Origin: Streptomyces sp. NBC_00370
Lineage (GTDB): Bacteria > Actinomycetota > Actinomycetes > Streptomycetales > Streptomycetaceae
Direction: 5' to 3'
DNA length: 64,000 nt
NCBI RefSeq assembly: GCF_036084755.1
Contig: NZ_CP107968.1
Coordinates: 5,976,501-6,040,500 of the forward strand
The notes under the pieces are model-generated. The model was not told where the DNA came from, ran no database searches, and saw only the letters and a list, made by a program, of their open reading frames with translations. This document shows, one piece after another, positions 15,481 to 25,226 of this stretch. The stretch's first letter is position 1. Every line of letters begins with the position of its first letter. The position numbers were made by a program, and so were the translations under genes.

Positions 15481-17274
15481 TCACTCACTGCCCGCTGACT
15501 GGGTGGGGCTGTGCAGCAGTTCGAGCTTCTTGCCCTCGCCGAGGTACATGTGCACCCCGCACGGCAGACAGGGGTCGAAGCTGCGCACCGTGCGCATGAT
15601 GTCGATGCCCTTGAAGTTCTCCCGGTCGTTCTCCTCGAAGATCGGCTGGCCCTGCACCGCGTCCTCGTAGGGGCCCGGGGTGCCGTAGGTGTCACGCGGG
15701 CTCGCGTTCCACGGAGTCGGTGGGTACGGGTGGTAGTTGGCGATCTTGCCGTCCTTGATCACCATGTGGTGCGAGAGGACGCCCCGTACCGCCTCGGTGA
15801 AGCCGCAGCCGACGGCCTCCTCCGGGACCTCGAACTTCTCCCAGGTCTTGGTCCGGCCCGCCCGGATCTCCACCAGCGCCTTCTCGGCGAAGTGCAGTGC
15901 GCAGGCCGCCGCGTACGCCTGGAAGTAGGTGCGGGCGCGGTTGCGCTCGATGGTGTTGCTCCACTTCGGGACGTGCCACTCCAGCTCGACCGGGCCCTTG
16001 AGCGCGGTCTTGGGGAGGTTGATCTTCACGCTGTTGCCGGTGGCCTGGATGTAGCCGATGTCGACGAGCCCGGCCAGCGCCGTCGTCCACAGCCGGGCGA
16101 GCGGGCCGCCGCCGGTGTCGAGGGCGAGGTAGTCCTTGCCGTCGAACCAGCGCGGCGACATGACCCAGCTGTACTTGTCGTCCAGATCCCGCTTCTGCGG
16201 CTGCGGGTTGGTGTGCTGGTTCCACGGGTGGCGCCGGTCCACCGGGTTGCCCAGCGGGTCGTGCGTCACGAACGTCTCCTGCTCGTCCCAGTCGTTGTAG
16301 TACGACGAGCCGAGCAGGATCCGGATACCGAGGTTGATCTTCACCAGGTCGGTGGTGACCAGCTTGCCGTCCACGACGACACCGGGGGTCACGTACATCT
16401 TCCGACCCCAGTCGGTCATGTCCTTGTACTCGAAGTTGCAGTGCTCCGGGTCCTGGAAGGAGCCCCAGCAGCCCAGCAGGATGCGCCGGTTGCCGACCTG
16501 CTCGTAGCCGGGCAGCGCCTCGTAGAAGAAGTCGAAGAGGTCGTCGTGCATGGGCACGACCTTCTTCATGAATTCCACGTAGCGCTGGAGCCGGGTGATG
16601 TAGTCGGTCATCAGCTGGATGGTGGCGACCGTGCCCACCCCGCCCGGGTACAGCGTGGAGGGGTGGACGTGCCTGCCCTCCATCAGACAGAACATCTCCC
16701 GGGTCATCCGGCTGACCTGGAGCGCCTCGCGGTAGAACTCACCGGTGAACGGGTTCAGCGAGCGCATGATGTCGCCGATGGTCTTGTACCCGTGCGCCTC
16801 GGCGTGCGGCGACGGCGTGCGGTTGGCCTGCTCCAGCACCCCGGGATTGGTCTCGGCGACCATTTTCTCGCAGTAGTCGACCCCGACCAGATTCTCCTGG
16901 AAGATGTTGTGGTCGAACATGTACTCAGCGGCTTCACCGAGATTGACGATCCATTCGGCGATGTGCGGCGGCTTCACGCCGTACGCCATGTTCTGCGCGT
17001 AACAGGAACAGGTGGCGTGGTTGTCACCGCAGATGCCGCAGATCCGGCTGGTGATGAAGTGCGCGTCGCGCGGGTCCTTGCCCTTCATGAAGACCGAGTA
17101 GCCGCGGAAGATGGAGCTGGTGCTGTGGCACTCGGCGACGATCTTCTGCTTGAAGTCGATCTTCGTGTAGATGCCGAGGCTGCCGACGATACGGGTGATG
17201 GGGTCCCAGGCCATCTCCACCAGTTCGTCCTTGCCCTGGCTTCCCGGGCCACCCTTTTGCCGCGTCGCCGTCAT
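15481..17274 (-). CDS. hhyL: [NiFe]-hydrogenase large subunit, group 1h type
   Basis: The 597-residue catalytic subunit oxidises H2 at the NiFe(CN)2CO site. The N-terminal L1 motif is RICGICGDNHATCS (near residue 77) and the C-terminal L2 motif is DPCLPCGVHMYLGEG; together they give the four Ni/Fe cysteines. About 20 residues follow the L2 histidine and would be cut off by the endopeptidase encoded downstream. The L1 wording and the neighbours (DUF5947, DUF6084, NifU/Rieske-like) match the actinobacterial group 1h enzymes that scavenge atmospheric H2. No Tat signal or cytochrome b gene is present, as expected for this group. Confidence 0.95.
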   Translation of the reverse strand: MTATRQKGGPGSQGKDELVEMAWDPITRIVGSLGIYTKIDFKQKIVAECHSTSSIFRGYSVFMKGKDPRDAHFITSRICGICGDNHATCSCYAQNMAYGVKPPHIAEWIVNLGEAAEYMFDHNIFQENLVGVDYCEKMVAETNPGVLEQANRTPSPHAEAHGYKTIGDIMRSLNPFTGEFYREALQVSRMTREMFCLMEGRHVHPSTLYPGGVGTVATIQLMTDYITRLQRYVEFMKKVVPMHDDLFDFFYEALPGYEQVGNRRILLGCWGSFQDPEHCNFEYKDMTDWGRKMYVTPGVVVDGKLVTTDLVKINLGIRILLGSSYYNDWDEQETFVTHDPLGNPVDRRHPWNQHTNPQPQKRDLDDKYSWVMSPRWFDGKDYLALDTGGGPLARLWTTALAGLVDIGYIQATGNSVKINLPKTALKGPVELEWHVPKWSNTIERNRARTYFQAYAAACALHFAEKALVEIRAGRTKTWEKFEVPEEAVGCGFTEAVRGVLSHHMVIKDGKIANYHPYPPTPWNASPRDTYGTPGPYEDAVQGQPIFEENDRENFKGIDIMRTVRSFDPCLPCGVHMYLGEGKKLELLHSPTQSAGSE

Positions 17275-17309
17275 TGCGCCGCCCTCATCTTTCTTTTCTT
17301 TGCGGTGAG

Positions 17310-18365
<1,056 letters not shown>

Positions 18366-18394
18366 AGCGCTGCCGCCTTCCGGGGGGCATCGGC

Positions 18395-18406
18395 CCACAC
18401 GTGTGG
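18395..18406. promoter_or_regulatory. Palindrome CCACACGTGTGG in hydrogenase leader
   Basis: A perfect 12-bp inverted repeat lies about 12-23 nt downstream of the expected transcription start of the hydrogenase operon and between the divergent hhyS and hypA genes. Position and symmetry fit a repressor operator acting by roadblock. I do not recognise the cognate factor. Confidence 0.4.
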
Positions 18407-18424
18407 TGTCACTCACATTGCTAC

Positions 18425-18454
18425 CATCTAGACTCCGCCCAAGTGCCCTGTCAA
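18425..18454 (-). promoter_or_regulatory. Predicted housekeeping-type promoter of the hydrogenase operon
   Basis: Reading the minus strand, TTGACA (18454-18449) is followed after 18 nt by TAGATG (18430-18425), a near-consensus -35/-10 pair for the principal Streptomyces sigma factor. The start site would fall near 18418, giving a leader of about 50 nt before the hhyS ATG at 18365. A comparably clear promoter for the divergent hypA was not found. Confidence 0.55.
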
Positions 18455-18497
18455 CACGGAATCACGGCACCAAGAAATAGACCGAACGGGTGATCCG

Positions 18498-18827
18498 GTG
18501 CATGAATTGGCAATCACGCAAAGCGTGGTGGACGCGGTATGTGAACGCGCCGCCGGACGGCCGGTCCACACGGTCAGGGTGCGGGTGGGCACGCTCACCG
18601 CTGTCGTCGCGGATTCCATGCGTTTCTGCTTCGACCTCATCACCGAAGGCACGGTCGCCGAGGGGGCGGAGCTGGAGATCGACCAGCCGCCCGGCACCGG
18701 TCGTTGCCGGGCGTGCGCGACGGATTTCACCCTGACCGATCTGGTGCTGCTGTGCCCGTGCGGCAGTGCCGACGTGACTATCACGTCAGGGCGTGAACTG
18801 CAGATCATCTCGATGAAAGTGGGCTGA
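18498..18827 (+). CDS. hypA: HypA, nickel-insertion zinc protein (hydrogenase maturation)
   Basis: HypA (109 residues) delivers Ni2+ with HypB to the large subunit. It begins MHELAITQSVV, where His2 and Glu3 are the conserved nickel ligands, and holds the zinc site GRCRACATDF...LLCPCGSADV. The GTG start fixes the histidine at position 2. It is transcribed divergently from hhyS and is followed after 3 nt by hypB. Length and motifs are typical. Confidence 0.95.
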   Translation: MHELAITQSVVDAVCERAAGRPVHTVRVRVGTLTAVVADSMRFCFDLITEGTVAEGAELEIDQPPGTGRCRACATDFTLTDLVLLCPCGSADVTITSGRELQIISMKVG

Positions 18828-18830
18828 CGT

Positions 18831-19580
18831 ATGTGCGGTACCTGTGGTTGCGACGAATCCGGCGGCGGGGTCGGTACCCGGATCGCCGTCGCGCACGAGC
18901 ATCCCCACACCCACGACCACCCCCATCCACACGGACCCGGGACCGTCACCCTGGAGCAGCGGGTCCTCGCGAAGAACGACGACCTGGCGGGGCGCAACAG
19001 GGCCTGGCTGGCGGAGCGGGGCAGCGTGGCCGTCAACATGATGAGTTCGCCGGGCGCGGGCAAGACCACGCTGCTGGAGCGGACCGTGGCCGAGCTCGCG
19101 GGCAGCCGGCCGGTCGCGGTCGTGGAGGGCGACCAGGAGACGATGCTCGACGCCGACCGCATCAAGCGGGCCGGCTGCGCGGTGGTCCAGGTCAACACCG
19201 GCGCCGGCTGCCATCTGGACGCCGGGATGATGCGCGGGGCGCTCGACGCGCTGTCGCCCGGGCGGGACTCGCTGATCCTGGTCGAGAACGTCGGCAACCT
19301 GGTCTGCCCGGCCCTCTTCGACCTCGGCGAACGCAGCAAGGTCGTGATCATCTCGGTCACCGAGGGCACGGACAAGCCGCTGAAGTACCCGTACATGTTC
19401 GCCGCGGCCGATCTCGTCATCATCAACAAGATCGACCTGCTGCCGTACGTCGACTTCGACGTCGACCGCTGCGTCGCGTACGCCCGGTCGGTCAACCCCG
19501 ACGTACGCGTGCTGACGGTGTCCGCGACCACCGGCGAGGGCATGGACCGCTGGTACGCCTGGGTGGCCGAGCAGTACTGA
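18831..19580 (+). CDS. hypB: HypB, nickel-binding GTPase (hydrogenase maturation)
   Basis: A 249-residue SIMIBI GTPase. The N terminus has MCGTCGCDES, a CxxCGC-type high-affinity nickel site, followed by a histidine-rich stretch (HEHPHTHDHPHPHG) that could store nickel. Walker A is SSPGAGKTTLLE, the switch region includes VEGDQETMLDADR, and the guanine-specificity motif is NKIDLLPY. Together with HypA it loads nickel into the Fe-containing precursor. It follows hypA by 3 nt and converges on the Dps gene. Confidence 0.96.
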   Translation: MCGTCGCDESGGGVGTRIAVAHEHPHTHDHPHPHGPGTVTLEQRVLAKNDDLAGRNRAWLAERGSVAVNMMSSPGAGKTTLLERTVAELAGSRPVAVVEGDQETMLDADRIKRAGCAVVQVNTGAGCHLDAGMMRGALDALSPGRDSLILVENVGNLVCPALFDLGERSKVVIISVTEGTDKPLKYPYMFAAADLVIINKIDLLPYVDFDVDRCVAYARSVNPDVRVLTVSATTGEGMDRWYAWVAEQY

Positions 19581-19615
19581 CGCCGCCCGGCCACCGTCGT
19601 CCCTCGGGACGTCGC

Positions 19616-20212
19616 TCAGACGCGGACGAGAGGCGTGTCGACCAGGTGCTCGGCCAGGAACCAGCACTGCAGCTCGCCGGTCCTGATGACCTGCGAGACC
19701 AGCAGGTCGTTGGTGCCGTCGTCACCGAGGTCCTGGGTGCGCGCCGCCGCGTCGTGCGCGTCGGTGAGGATGATCTCGTGGGCCTCCAGCAGCCGCGAGA
19801 GCATGGCCGGCACCTCCTCGACACCGTCCGGCGGTCGCGGCACCGACGTGATCTCCGCCGCGTGCCGCGGGTCGCCGACCGAGACACCGCCCAGCGTCTG
19901 CATGCGCTCGGCGATGGTGTCGACCAGTTCGAGCTGCTCGCTCGCGTGCTTGTCGAGCAGCAGATGGAGCTGGTAGAAAGTCGCGCCCCGCATGAGCCAG
20001 TGGTGCTTCTTGTAAAGGCTGTACAGCATCTGCGTGTCGGCCAGCACCTGGGCGAGGCGCTGACAGGAATACATCCGCGCGTCGTAGGAGAGCCCGACGG
20101 GGAATTGCTTGACGGTGCCGAATTCCTGAATGACACCACTTTGCTGATGGAGCCAGGGCTGACTGCCCGGAGTGGACTTCGACTGGCCGTTGTGCTGGCC
20201 GTTCTGTTTCAT
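19616..20212 (-). CDS. dps: Dps/ferritin-like DNA-protection protein
   Basis: A 198-residue Dps family member. The dinuclear ferroxidase motif is recognisable in KKHHWLMRGATFYQLHLLLD followed by KHASEQ, giving the His...Asp...Glu ligand set shared between subunits of the dodecamer. The N-terminal tail of about 45 residues is polar and Gln/Gly/Ser-rich, as in Streptomyces Dps proteins where tails affect assembly or DNA binding. GGTAGGAGCG lies directly before the ATG. It stores iron using H2O2. It converges on hypB and may be unrelated to the hydrogenase, although a third ferritin-fold protein at this locus is notable. Confidence 0.85.
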   Translation of the reverse strand: MKQNGQHNGQSKSTPGSQPWLHQQSGVIQEFGTVKQFPVGLSYDARMYSCQRLAQVLADTQMLYSLYKKHHWLMRGATFYQLHLLLDKHASEQLELVDTIAERMQTLGGVSVGDPRHAAEITSVPRPPDGVEEVPAMLSRLLEAHEIILTDAHDAAARTQDLGDDGTNDLLVSQVIRTGELQCWFLAEHLVDTPLVRV

Positions 20213-20466
20213 CGCTCCTACCTTCTGGGGCCGCGGTGAATTCGCTCAACTCCCGGCCATGCTAATGAGAGCGGCCGAATCCGGCCTGTCGGCGGCCCGC
20301 GCCCGCCGCGCGGCCGGCCGGTGCGGCGACTTGGTGCTGCCATGCCACAACCATTTAGATTCCCTGACCAACCATTCATCGCGGGGCCATGCCCTGACCA
20401 CGCTGCGGGGTGTGCGGCCGACCGACCATACGGCTGTCAGAAATCCGCAGCATGGACAGGTGACAG

Positions 20467-22353
20467 ATGCACAGTGCAGACGCCCTGACACGGCAGGACC
20501 GCCGGCGAGCGGTACGGGCCGCGGCGCTCACCGCGGCGGTGGCTCTCGTCGCGTTCGGCACCGGGGCCGCCCCCGCCTTCGCCGACGCCGGACAGCACAA
20601 CGCCGGTCAGCACAAGCCCAAGGACAACAGCGCGAAGACGGCCACACCGATCAAGCACGTGGTGGTCCTCTTCGACGAGAACGAGTCCTTCGACCACTAC
20701 TTCGCGACGTACCCGAAGGCGGCGAACACCGACGGGACGCCGTTCGCCGCCTCGTCGAGGACGCCCAAGGTGAACAACCTGGCGAATGCGAAGCTGCTGA
20801 CGAAGAACCCCAACCAGTACGCGCCGAAGCGGCTGACCCCGGCGCAGGCGCTGACCTGCTCGCAGAACCACAACTACAGCCCCGAGCAGCTCGCCTACGA
20901 CAACGGCAAGTCCGACAAGTTCGTGCAGAACACGGAGACCGACACGTGTTCCGGCGGGCTGTTCGGCGAGCCGGGTCTGGTCATGGACTACTACGACGGG
21001 AACACCGTCACTGGGCTGTGGAACTACGCCCAGCACTACACGCTCAACGACAACTCGCACAGCTCCACCTACGGCCCCTCGACGCCCGGCGCGCTCAACC
21101 TGATCTCGGGTCAGACGCACGGCGTGATCTCCATGGACCCCGCTTCGGGCACGGAGCACCCGAAGCAGACGGCGACGCCCAGCTCGTCGGTCATGGTCTC
21201 GCCGGACAAGAAGGGCGTGGGCACGGTCGTCGCCGACCCCGACCCGGCGTACGACGACTGCTCGGACAGCAACCACACGGCGACCACGCCGCTCGCCGCG
21301 CTCACGGGCAAGAACGTGGGCGACCTGCTCAACGCGAAGAACGTGACCTGGGGCTGGTTCCAGGGCGGCTTCCGGCCGAGCACGGCCTGGGACGGCACGA
21401 AGGGCACGTACGCCAAGTGCGCGACCGCCCACGCCAACCTCGGCGGGGCTTCGGTCGTCGACTACAGCCCGCACCACTCGCCGTTCGAGTACTACAAGTC
21501 GACCTCGAACCCGCACCACCTGGCGCCGGCGAACGTGGACGAGATCGGCCACGACGGCCGGGCCAACCACAACTACGACCTGACGGACTTCGACGCGGCG
21601 CTCGCCGCGCAGCAGCTGCCGGCCGTCAGCTTCCTCAAGGCGCCCGCCTACCAGGACGCCCACCCGGGCAACTCGGACCCGATCGACGAGCAGCACTTCC
21701 TGGTCTCGGAGATCAACGCCATCCAGAAATCCCCGGAGTGGAAGTCGACCGCGGTCATCGTCGCGTACGACGACTCGGACGGCTGGTACGACCACGCGGC
21801 GCCGCCGGTGCTCAACGGGTCGAAGGACACCACCAAGGGCTCCAACGGACTGCCCACCGACAGCAAGGCCTGCCGGACAGGACCCGAGGCGCGGTCCGGG
21901 TACCAGGACCGCTGCGGCCCCGGCCCCCGCCAGCCGCTGCTGGTGATCTCGCCGTACTCGAAGACCAACCACGTCGACCACACGCTCACCGAGCAGACGT
22001 CGGTCACGTCGTTCATCGAGTCCAACTGGAAGACCGGACGGGTGGGTGACGGATCCTTCGACACCCGGGGCGGCACGCTGCTCAACGCGTTCGACTTCCA
22101 CCGCCCGAACAACGTCGAGGTGCTGCTGAGCAAGAACGGCGCGGTCTCGAAGATCACGTCGATCCCGAAGCACCCGGCGAAGCCGGTGAAGCGGAAGATC
22201 GCCGGCCCGGCCGGCGGAAACCTGGACACCGCGGGCCTCGCGTCGTCCAGCTCCTCCGCGCCGGCACTGATCCCGACGGCGATCGGAGCGGCCCTGCTGG
22301 CCGCGATCGGCGGCGGCACCCTGCTGCACCGCAGGCGCCGCACCACCACCTGA
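20467..22353 (+). CDS. Secreted, C-terminally anchored phosphoesterase (phospholipase C/acid phosphatase family)
   Basis: A 628-residue exported enzyme. The N terminus has RQDRRRAVRAAALTAAVALV and a cleavage-like APAFADA near residue 40, suggesting Tat export. The catalytic domain begins KHVVVLFDENESFDHYF, the signature of the phosphoesterase family (PF04185: non-haemolytic phospholipases C, AcpA). Other motifs are DNSHSSTYGPSTPG, IVAYDDSDGWYDH and LLVISPYSKTNHVDHTLTEQ. The C terminus has a Ser/Ala linker, a hydrophobic segment and RRRR, so it may remain membrane-anchored or cell-wall-associated. AGGTGA precedes the ATG. The substrate (phospholipid or phosphate ester) cannot be told from sequence. 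It is monocistronic and followed by a good terminator. Confidence 0.85.
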   Translation: MHSADALTRQDRRRAVRAAALTAAVALVAFGTGAAPAFADAGQHNAGQHKPKDNSAKTATPIKHVVVLFDENESFDHYFATYPKAANTDGTPFAASSRTPKVNNLANAKLLTKNPNQYAPKRLTPAQALTCSQNHNYSPEQLAYDNGKSDKFVQNTETDTCSGGLFGEPGLVMDYYDGNTVTGLWNYAQHYTLNDNSHSSTYGPSTPGALNLISGQTHGVISMDPASGTEHPKQTATPSSSVMVSPDKKGVGTVVADPDPAYDDCSDSNHTATTPLAALTGKNVGDLLNAKNVTWGWFQGGFRPSTAWDGTKGTYAKCATAHANLGGASVVDYSPHHSPFEYYKSTSNPHHLAPANVDEIGHDGRANHNYDLTDFDAALAAQQLPAVSFLKAPAYQDAHPGNSDPIDEQHFLVSEINAIQKSPEWKSTAVIVAYDDSDGWYDHAAPPVLNGSKDTTKGSNGLPTDSKACRTGPEARSGYQDRCGPGPRQPLLVISPYSKTNHVDHTLTEQTSVTSFIESNWKTGRVGDGSFDTRGGTLLNAFDFHRPNNVEVLLSKNGAVSKITSIPKHPAKPVKRKIAGPAGGNLDTAGLASSSSSAPALIPTAIGAALLAAIGGGTLLHRRRRTTT

Positions 22354-22370
22354 CCACGACACCGCCCGAC

Positions 22371-22410
22371 CACCGAGGGGCTGCGCCGACAACGGCACTG
22401 CCCCTCGGTG
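22371..22410. terminator. Hairpin between convergent phosphoesterase and HTH genes
   Basis: Arms 22371-22381 and 22400-22410 pair perfectly over 11 bp with an 18-nt loop. It lies in the 78-bp gap between two genes that converge, so it likely terminates both transcripts. Confidence 0.65.
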
Positions 22411-22431
22411 CGTCACCGTCCGCACCGGCGC

Positions 22432-23358
22432 TCAGTGACCGTAGGCAGAGTCGGACGGGTGCTCGGCGGCCCGCAGCCCGACGATGAGCTGGTCCGCGGC
22501 TGCGAGCTTCTGATCGCGGTCCGCGAGCCGGGAGGTGAGTTGCTCGATGTGATTGGTCAACTGCCTACTGGCCGCGTCGGACTTGGCTTCCTGTGAACGA
22601 GCCCAGGCGAAGTACAGTTCGGCGCGTCTGTCATTGAGTTCGCTCTCCTCCTCGGTGATGTCCAGTTTCACTCCCTGTAGCTCTTGCAACTCGTAGCGCA
22701 GTTGGGCGATATGGTGGCCCAACTGGGCCCGCTCGGCCTCAAGAGACATGATCTTTTCTTGCAGCGCCTGCTTGTGCCGGCGGGTCGTTTCCCGCAGTTG
22801 CCTGAGCTCGGCGTCGATCCTGACCTGTGACTCGAAAGCAAGCATGAGGTCCTTGCTCGCTTGCTTCTGGCGCTCGGTGATATCGGCCCGGGAGTCCCGC
22901 AGTTTCTCCCTGGCCGCCTCGAGCTCCGGAATGGTGGCGTTGCCGGGCGGCAGCGCGCAGCCGACTGCAGGCGCGGTGCGGGGAACGTCCTGACTCGCCT
23001 TGCGCTGCGTACGCTGGTGACTCCCCTGCAGGTGCTTGAGCCTCCGCCAGTCCTGCTCCCAACTCCGCACGCGCGGATCCTCGCGGCTCATCGGCGGACT
23101 GTCCGGGCGGTGGAGGTCGTACAGGACTCGCACGAAGTGGATCAGGAAGTCCAGCTTCGGTAAGCGCTTGGCGTTCATGAGGTCGCTGATCGAACTGGGG
23201 CTGAGCGGGACGCCGGTGCCGCCGGCTGCTTCGATCGTCCGATAGGAAGGCGCGTCGCACGAGGCGTGCAGAACCCTCAACCTCTCGATGAATGCAGCGA
23301 ATTCTTCGTCGTAATCCTCTGGTGGTTGCGGTGGTGGGGAGGGTTTCTGGTCTTCCAT
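22432..23358 (-). CDS. HTH (XRE-like) regulator with long coiled-coil C terminus
   Basis: A 308-residue protein. Residues about 20-80 resemble the Streptomyces XRE-type HTH (YRTIEAAGGTGVPLSPSSIS, then DLMNAKRLPKLDFLIHFVRV). From about residue 150 to 295 the sequence is heptad-like and rich in Glu, Gln, Leu, Arg and Ala, predicting a long coiled coil. GGGAGA 6-11 nt upstream supports the ATG at 23358. Codon 66 is TTA (23163-23161), so translation should depend on the bldA tRNA. It is just outside the sdaA-associated element. Target genes are unknown; the divergent small membrane protein is a candidate. Confidence 0.7.
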   Translation of the reverse strand: MEDQKPSPPPQPPEDYDEEFAAFIERLRVLHASCDAPSYRTIEAAGGTGVPLSPSSISDLMNAKRLPKLDFLIHFVRVLYDLHRPDSPPMSREDPRVRSWEQDWRRLKHLQGSHQRTQRKASQDVPRTAPAVGCALPPGNATIPELEAAREKLRDSRADITERQKQASKDLMLAFESQVRIDAELRQLRETTRRHKQALQEKIMSLEAERAQLGHHIAQLRYELQELQGVKLDITEEESELNDRRAELYFAWARSQEAKSDAASRQLTNHIEQLTSRLADRDQKLAAADQLIVGLRAAEHPSDSAYGH

Positions 23359-23536
23359 CGGTGTCTCCCTTGCGGCGCGTGGGGACACCGTAGACGTTCG
23401 GTCGGGGCCTCGTAGCCGCGTTCGCCGAACAGTTCCGCACACTCGGCGTTTGCCCGAACAGCCGTGTCTGTACGGCATTGATCGAGGTTGTCCGGCAGCC
23501 TCACACCGCAGGGCACGCCAGCCCTGAAATGGGGGC

Positions 23537-23752
23537 ATGGACAACAACGAGAACACTCCTCGCGTCGCAGCCAGCGGAGACCGGGAACCACGGCCGCTTC
23601 GAGAGCGCCTTCTGGACCTGGTGGCTCTGCTGGTGCTGATCACCCTGGCCACAGTGGTGTTCAAGGTCGCCGGTCCCACCGCGTTTACCGCCGTGACCGG
23701 TGCCGGCGTCGGCCTGTTCGGCGTCTGGCACTCCTCGCGCTCGCGTGGCTGA
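23537..23752 (+). CDS. Small membrane protein (71 residues), unknown function
   Basis: A polar N terminus of about 22 residues is followed by two closely spaced hydrophobic segments (LLDLVALLVLITLATVVFKV and FTAVTGAGVGLFGVWH) and a short basic tail SSRSRG. GGGGGC precedes the ATG. It diverges from the HTH/coiled-coil gene with a 178-bp gap. I do not recognise a family. The composition is protein-like and the gene is plausible but unproven. Confidence 0.45.
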   Translation: MDNNENTPRVAASGDREPRPLRERLLDLVALLVLITLATVVFKVAGPTAFTAVTGAGVGLFGVWHSSRSRG

Positions 23753-23802
23753 GCACGCCGGCCATCATCGGCCCCGCATTGCTGCCGCTGTCGAGCCGCT
23801 GC

Positions 23803-23859
23803 TCAGCACTCGATGATGTTGACCGCCAGGTCGCTGCGGGCTGTTTCCTTGTACTTGAC
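23803..23859 (-). repeat. Attachment-site repeat, integrase side (displaced sdaA tail)
   Basis: This copy encodes the C-terminal 18 codons of serine dehydratase in frame with the recombinase remnant (reading KYKETARSDLAVNIIEC then stop). The 28 bp at 23803-23830 are identical to 28678-28705; the crossover should lie there, because sequences diverge outward to the left and at four positions to the right. The differences from the sdaA copy are mostly synonymous (two of four), consistent with capture from another species' sdaA. Confidence 0.7.
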
Positions 23860-24527
23860 CTTCACGTCGGCGGCACCCCATGTGATGGCTGTGGCCTGCG
23901 GTTTCAGTGACTTCGGGCCGGGCCACGACGGCACCAGGGACTTCGCAGGGACTTTCCGCTGCTGGTCGCTCGCCAGCCAGGTGTCCATCACGGCCAGACT
24001 CCGCTGGCCCGCGCCGGGCATGAAGTGGGTGTAGTGGGCGAGCGTGATGTTCGGCGAGGAGTGTGCCAGCCAGGACGACACGCGGACGATGGACTCGCCC
24101 GCCTCCAACTGCACGCTGGCGTAGGTGTGCCGCAGGACGTGGAACATGTCGCGCCGCGAGCGTTCGAAGACGGGATGACGACGGGTGCGCGCACCGTGCT
24201 GCTCCACCTCCGGCCGACCTCGTGGAGCACACCGGCGCGCGCGAGCGCCGGCCTCCGACTCCGTTCGTTCCAGGTCTTGTAGTTGATCCGCAGGCCGTGC
24301 GAGGAGCTGAGCCGCACCGTGATCGGCTTGCGCTGGCGCTCTTCGAGGTCGGTCGTCGGCTCCTCGGGGTTCCGCCACGGGAGGGTGCACGCGGCCGGAG
24401 GGTAGCGCCGGAAGTGAAGGCGCGCCCTTCGGGCGAAGTTGGGGGAGAGGGGCACCTCGTGGGTCTTACGGCCCTTGGGAAGGCAGAAGGACGGTCGGCC
24501 TCGCATCCCAACGGACATCCGCCGCAC
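23803..24527 (-). pseudogene. Tyrosine-type integrase remnant (frameshifted, N-terminally truncated)
   Basis: Two reading frames together give the C-terminal half of a phage-type tyrosine recombinase. The first has LPKGRKTHEVPL (about 24490). The second has DMFHVLRHTYASVQLEAG, with the catalytic HxxR box, and LAHSSPNITLAHYTHF, with the catalytic tyrosine (about 24150-24030). A frameshift joins them around 24180-24230, and the N-terminal arm-binding domain and first catalytic arginine region are missing. The second frame runs without a stop into the sdaA-like repeat, so the enzyme's tail is partly host-gene sequence. It is presumably inactive. Confidence 0.72.
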
Positions 24528-24623
24528 GTGTACTTACAGCCTTATGGGGCCCGAGGCCGACCATAATGGGTCGTCAGGGCGACGATGTCCTGGCCATCGC
24601 CGACGGCGGGACCGGCATCCGGG

Positions 24624-25226
24624 TTACTGCAGCCACTCGTGCAAGGGGGCCGGGTCATCGGGGGTGACCAGCTGGACGCGGGTCGAGCCGGCGTCTTGTC
24701 CCGGCGTGTACAGATGGGCGACGAAGGAAGGGACACCGAAGCGGTCCCGGGCCTCCTGGCGCGTCATGACGGGCGCCGTGTCGGTGGACTTGGTCTCGAA
24801 GGTGTAGCGGCCCTCCGTGACGGTCATCAGCGCGATGCCGTGGGCTTGCGCAAAGACCAGAGCGCCTTTCTGGTAGGGAGCGGTGGACACCATCAGCGCC
24901 TTATGCGCCCCCACGCTCGTGAGCTTGTGATGCAGAACCTGGACCAGTTCACGCTTGATCGGATGGGTGTGGTGCTTGGCTTCAACTAGAACCAGGAAAT
25001 CCATGCCCAGGAGCTCGTAGCGCACGGTGGTGTCCATGTCGTAGTCGCCGTCCATGCCGTGGACCGTCTCGTGCAGTGCCACCTGGAGATCGACTCCGGC
25101 AGGGTGCATGGACCGCAGCAGCTCTACGACGAACTGCTCGAACTGTGCAGGCGTTATGTCGGCTCGAGCGTAGTGTGCCGTGGGCCGTGCGATGACCTCA
25201 TCCTGATGTGACGCGTTCGCTTCCAC
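24624..25226 (-). CDS. Mrr-like restriction endonuclease-fold protein
   Basis: A 200-residue protein with a PD-(D/E)xK nuclease pattern: ITPAQFEQFVVELLRS (residues 24-39, the Mrr entry helix), acidic residues at DGDYDMDTTVRYELLG (59-74) and the catalytic FLVLVEAKHH (Glu82-x-Lys84), then a helix with ELVQVLHHKLTSVGAHKALM and the strand GIALMTVTEG. In Mrr-type enzymes this fold cleaves DNA, often modified DNA. The GTG start at 25226 has AAGGAG at about 6 nt; upstream ATGs at 25280-25283 lack one. It lies inside the sdaA-flanked element, transcribed away from the OLD nuclease gene. A defence role is inferred. No separate DNA-recognition domain or methylase is present. Confidence 0.72.
   Translation of the reverse strand: MEANASHQDEVIARPTAHYARADITPAQFEQFVVELLRSMHPAGVDLQVALHETVHGMDGDYDMDTTVRYELLGMDFLVLVEAKHHTHPIKRELVQVLHHKLTSVGAHKALMVSTAPYQKGALVFAQAHGIALMTVTEGRYTFETKSTDTAPVMTRQEARDRFGVPSFVAHLYTPGQDAGSTRVQLVTPDDPAPLHEWLQ

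Noticed and set aside
18478..18497. Divergent promoter for hypA overlapping the hydrogenase promoter
   Set aside because: TAGACC could be a -10 element but no -35 lies at an acceptable distance.
20341..20466. Pho-box upstream of the secreted phosphoesterase
   Set aside because: Only weak partial matches to the direct repeats were seen; phosphate control cannot be supported from the sequence.
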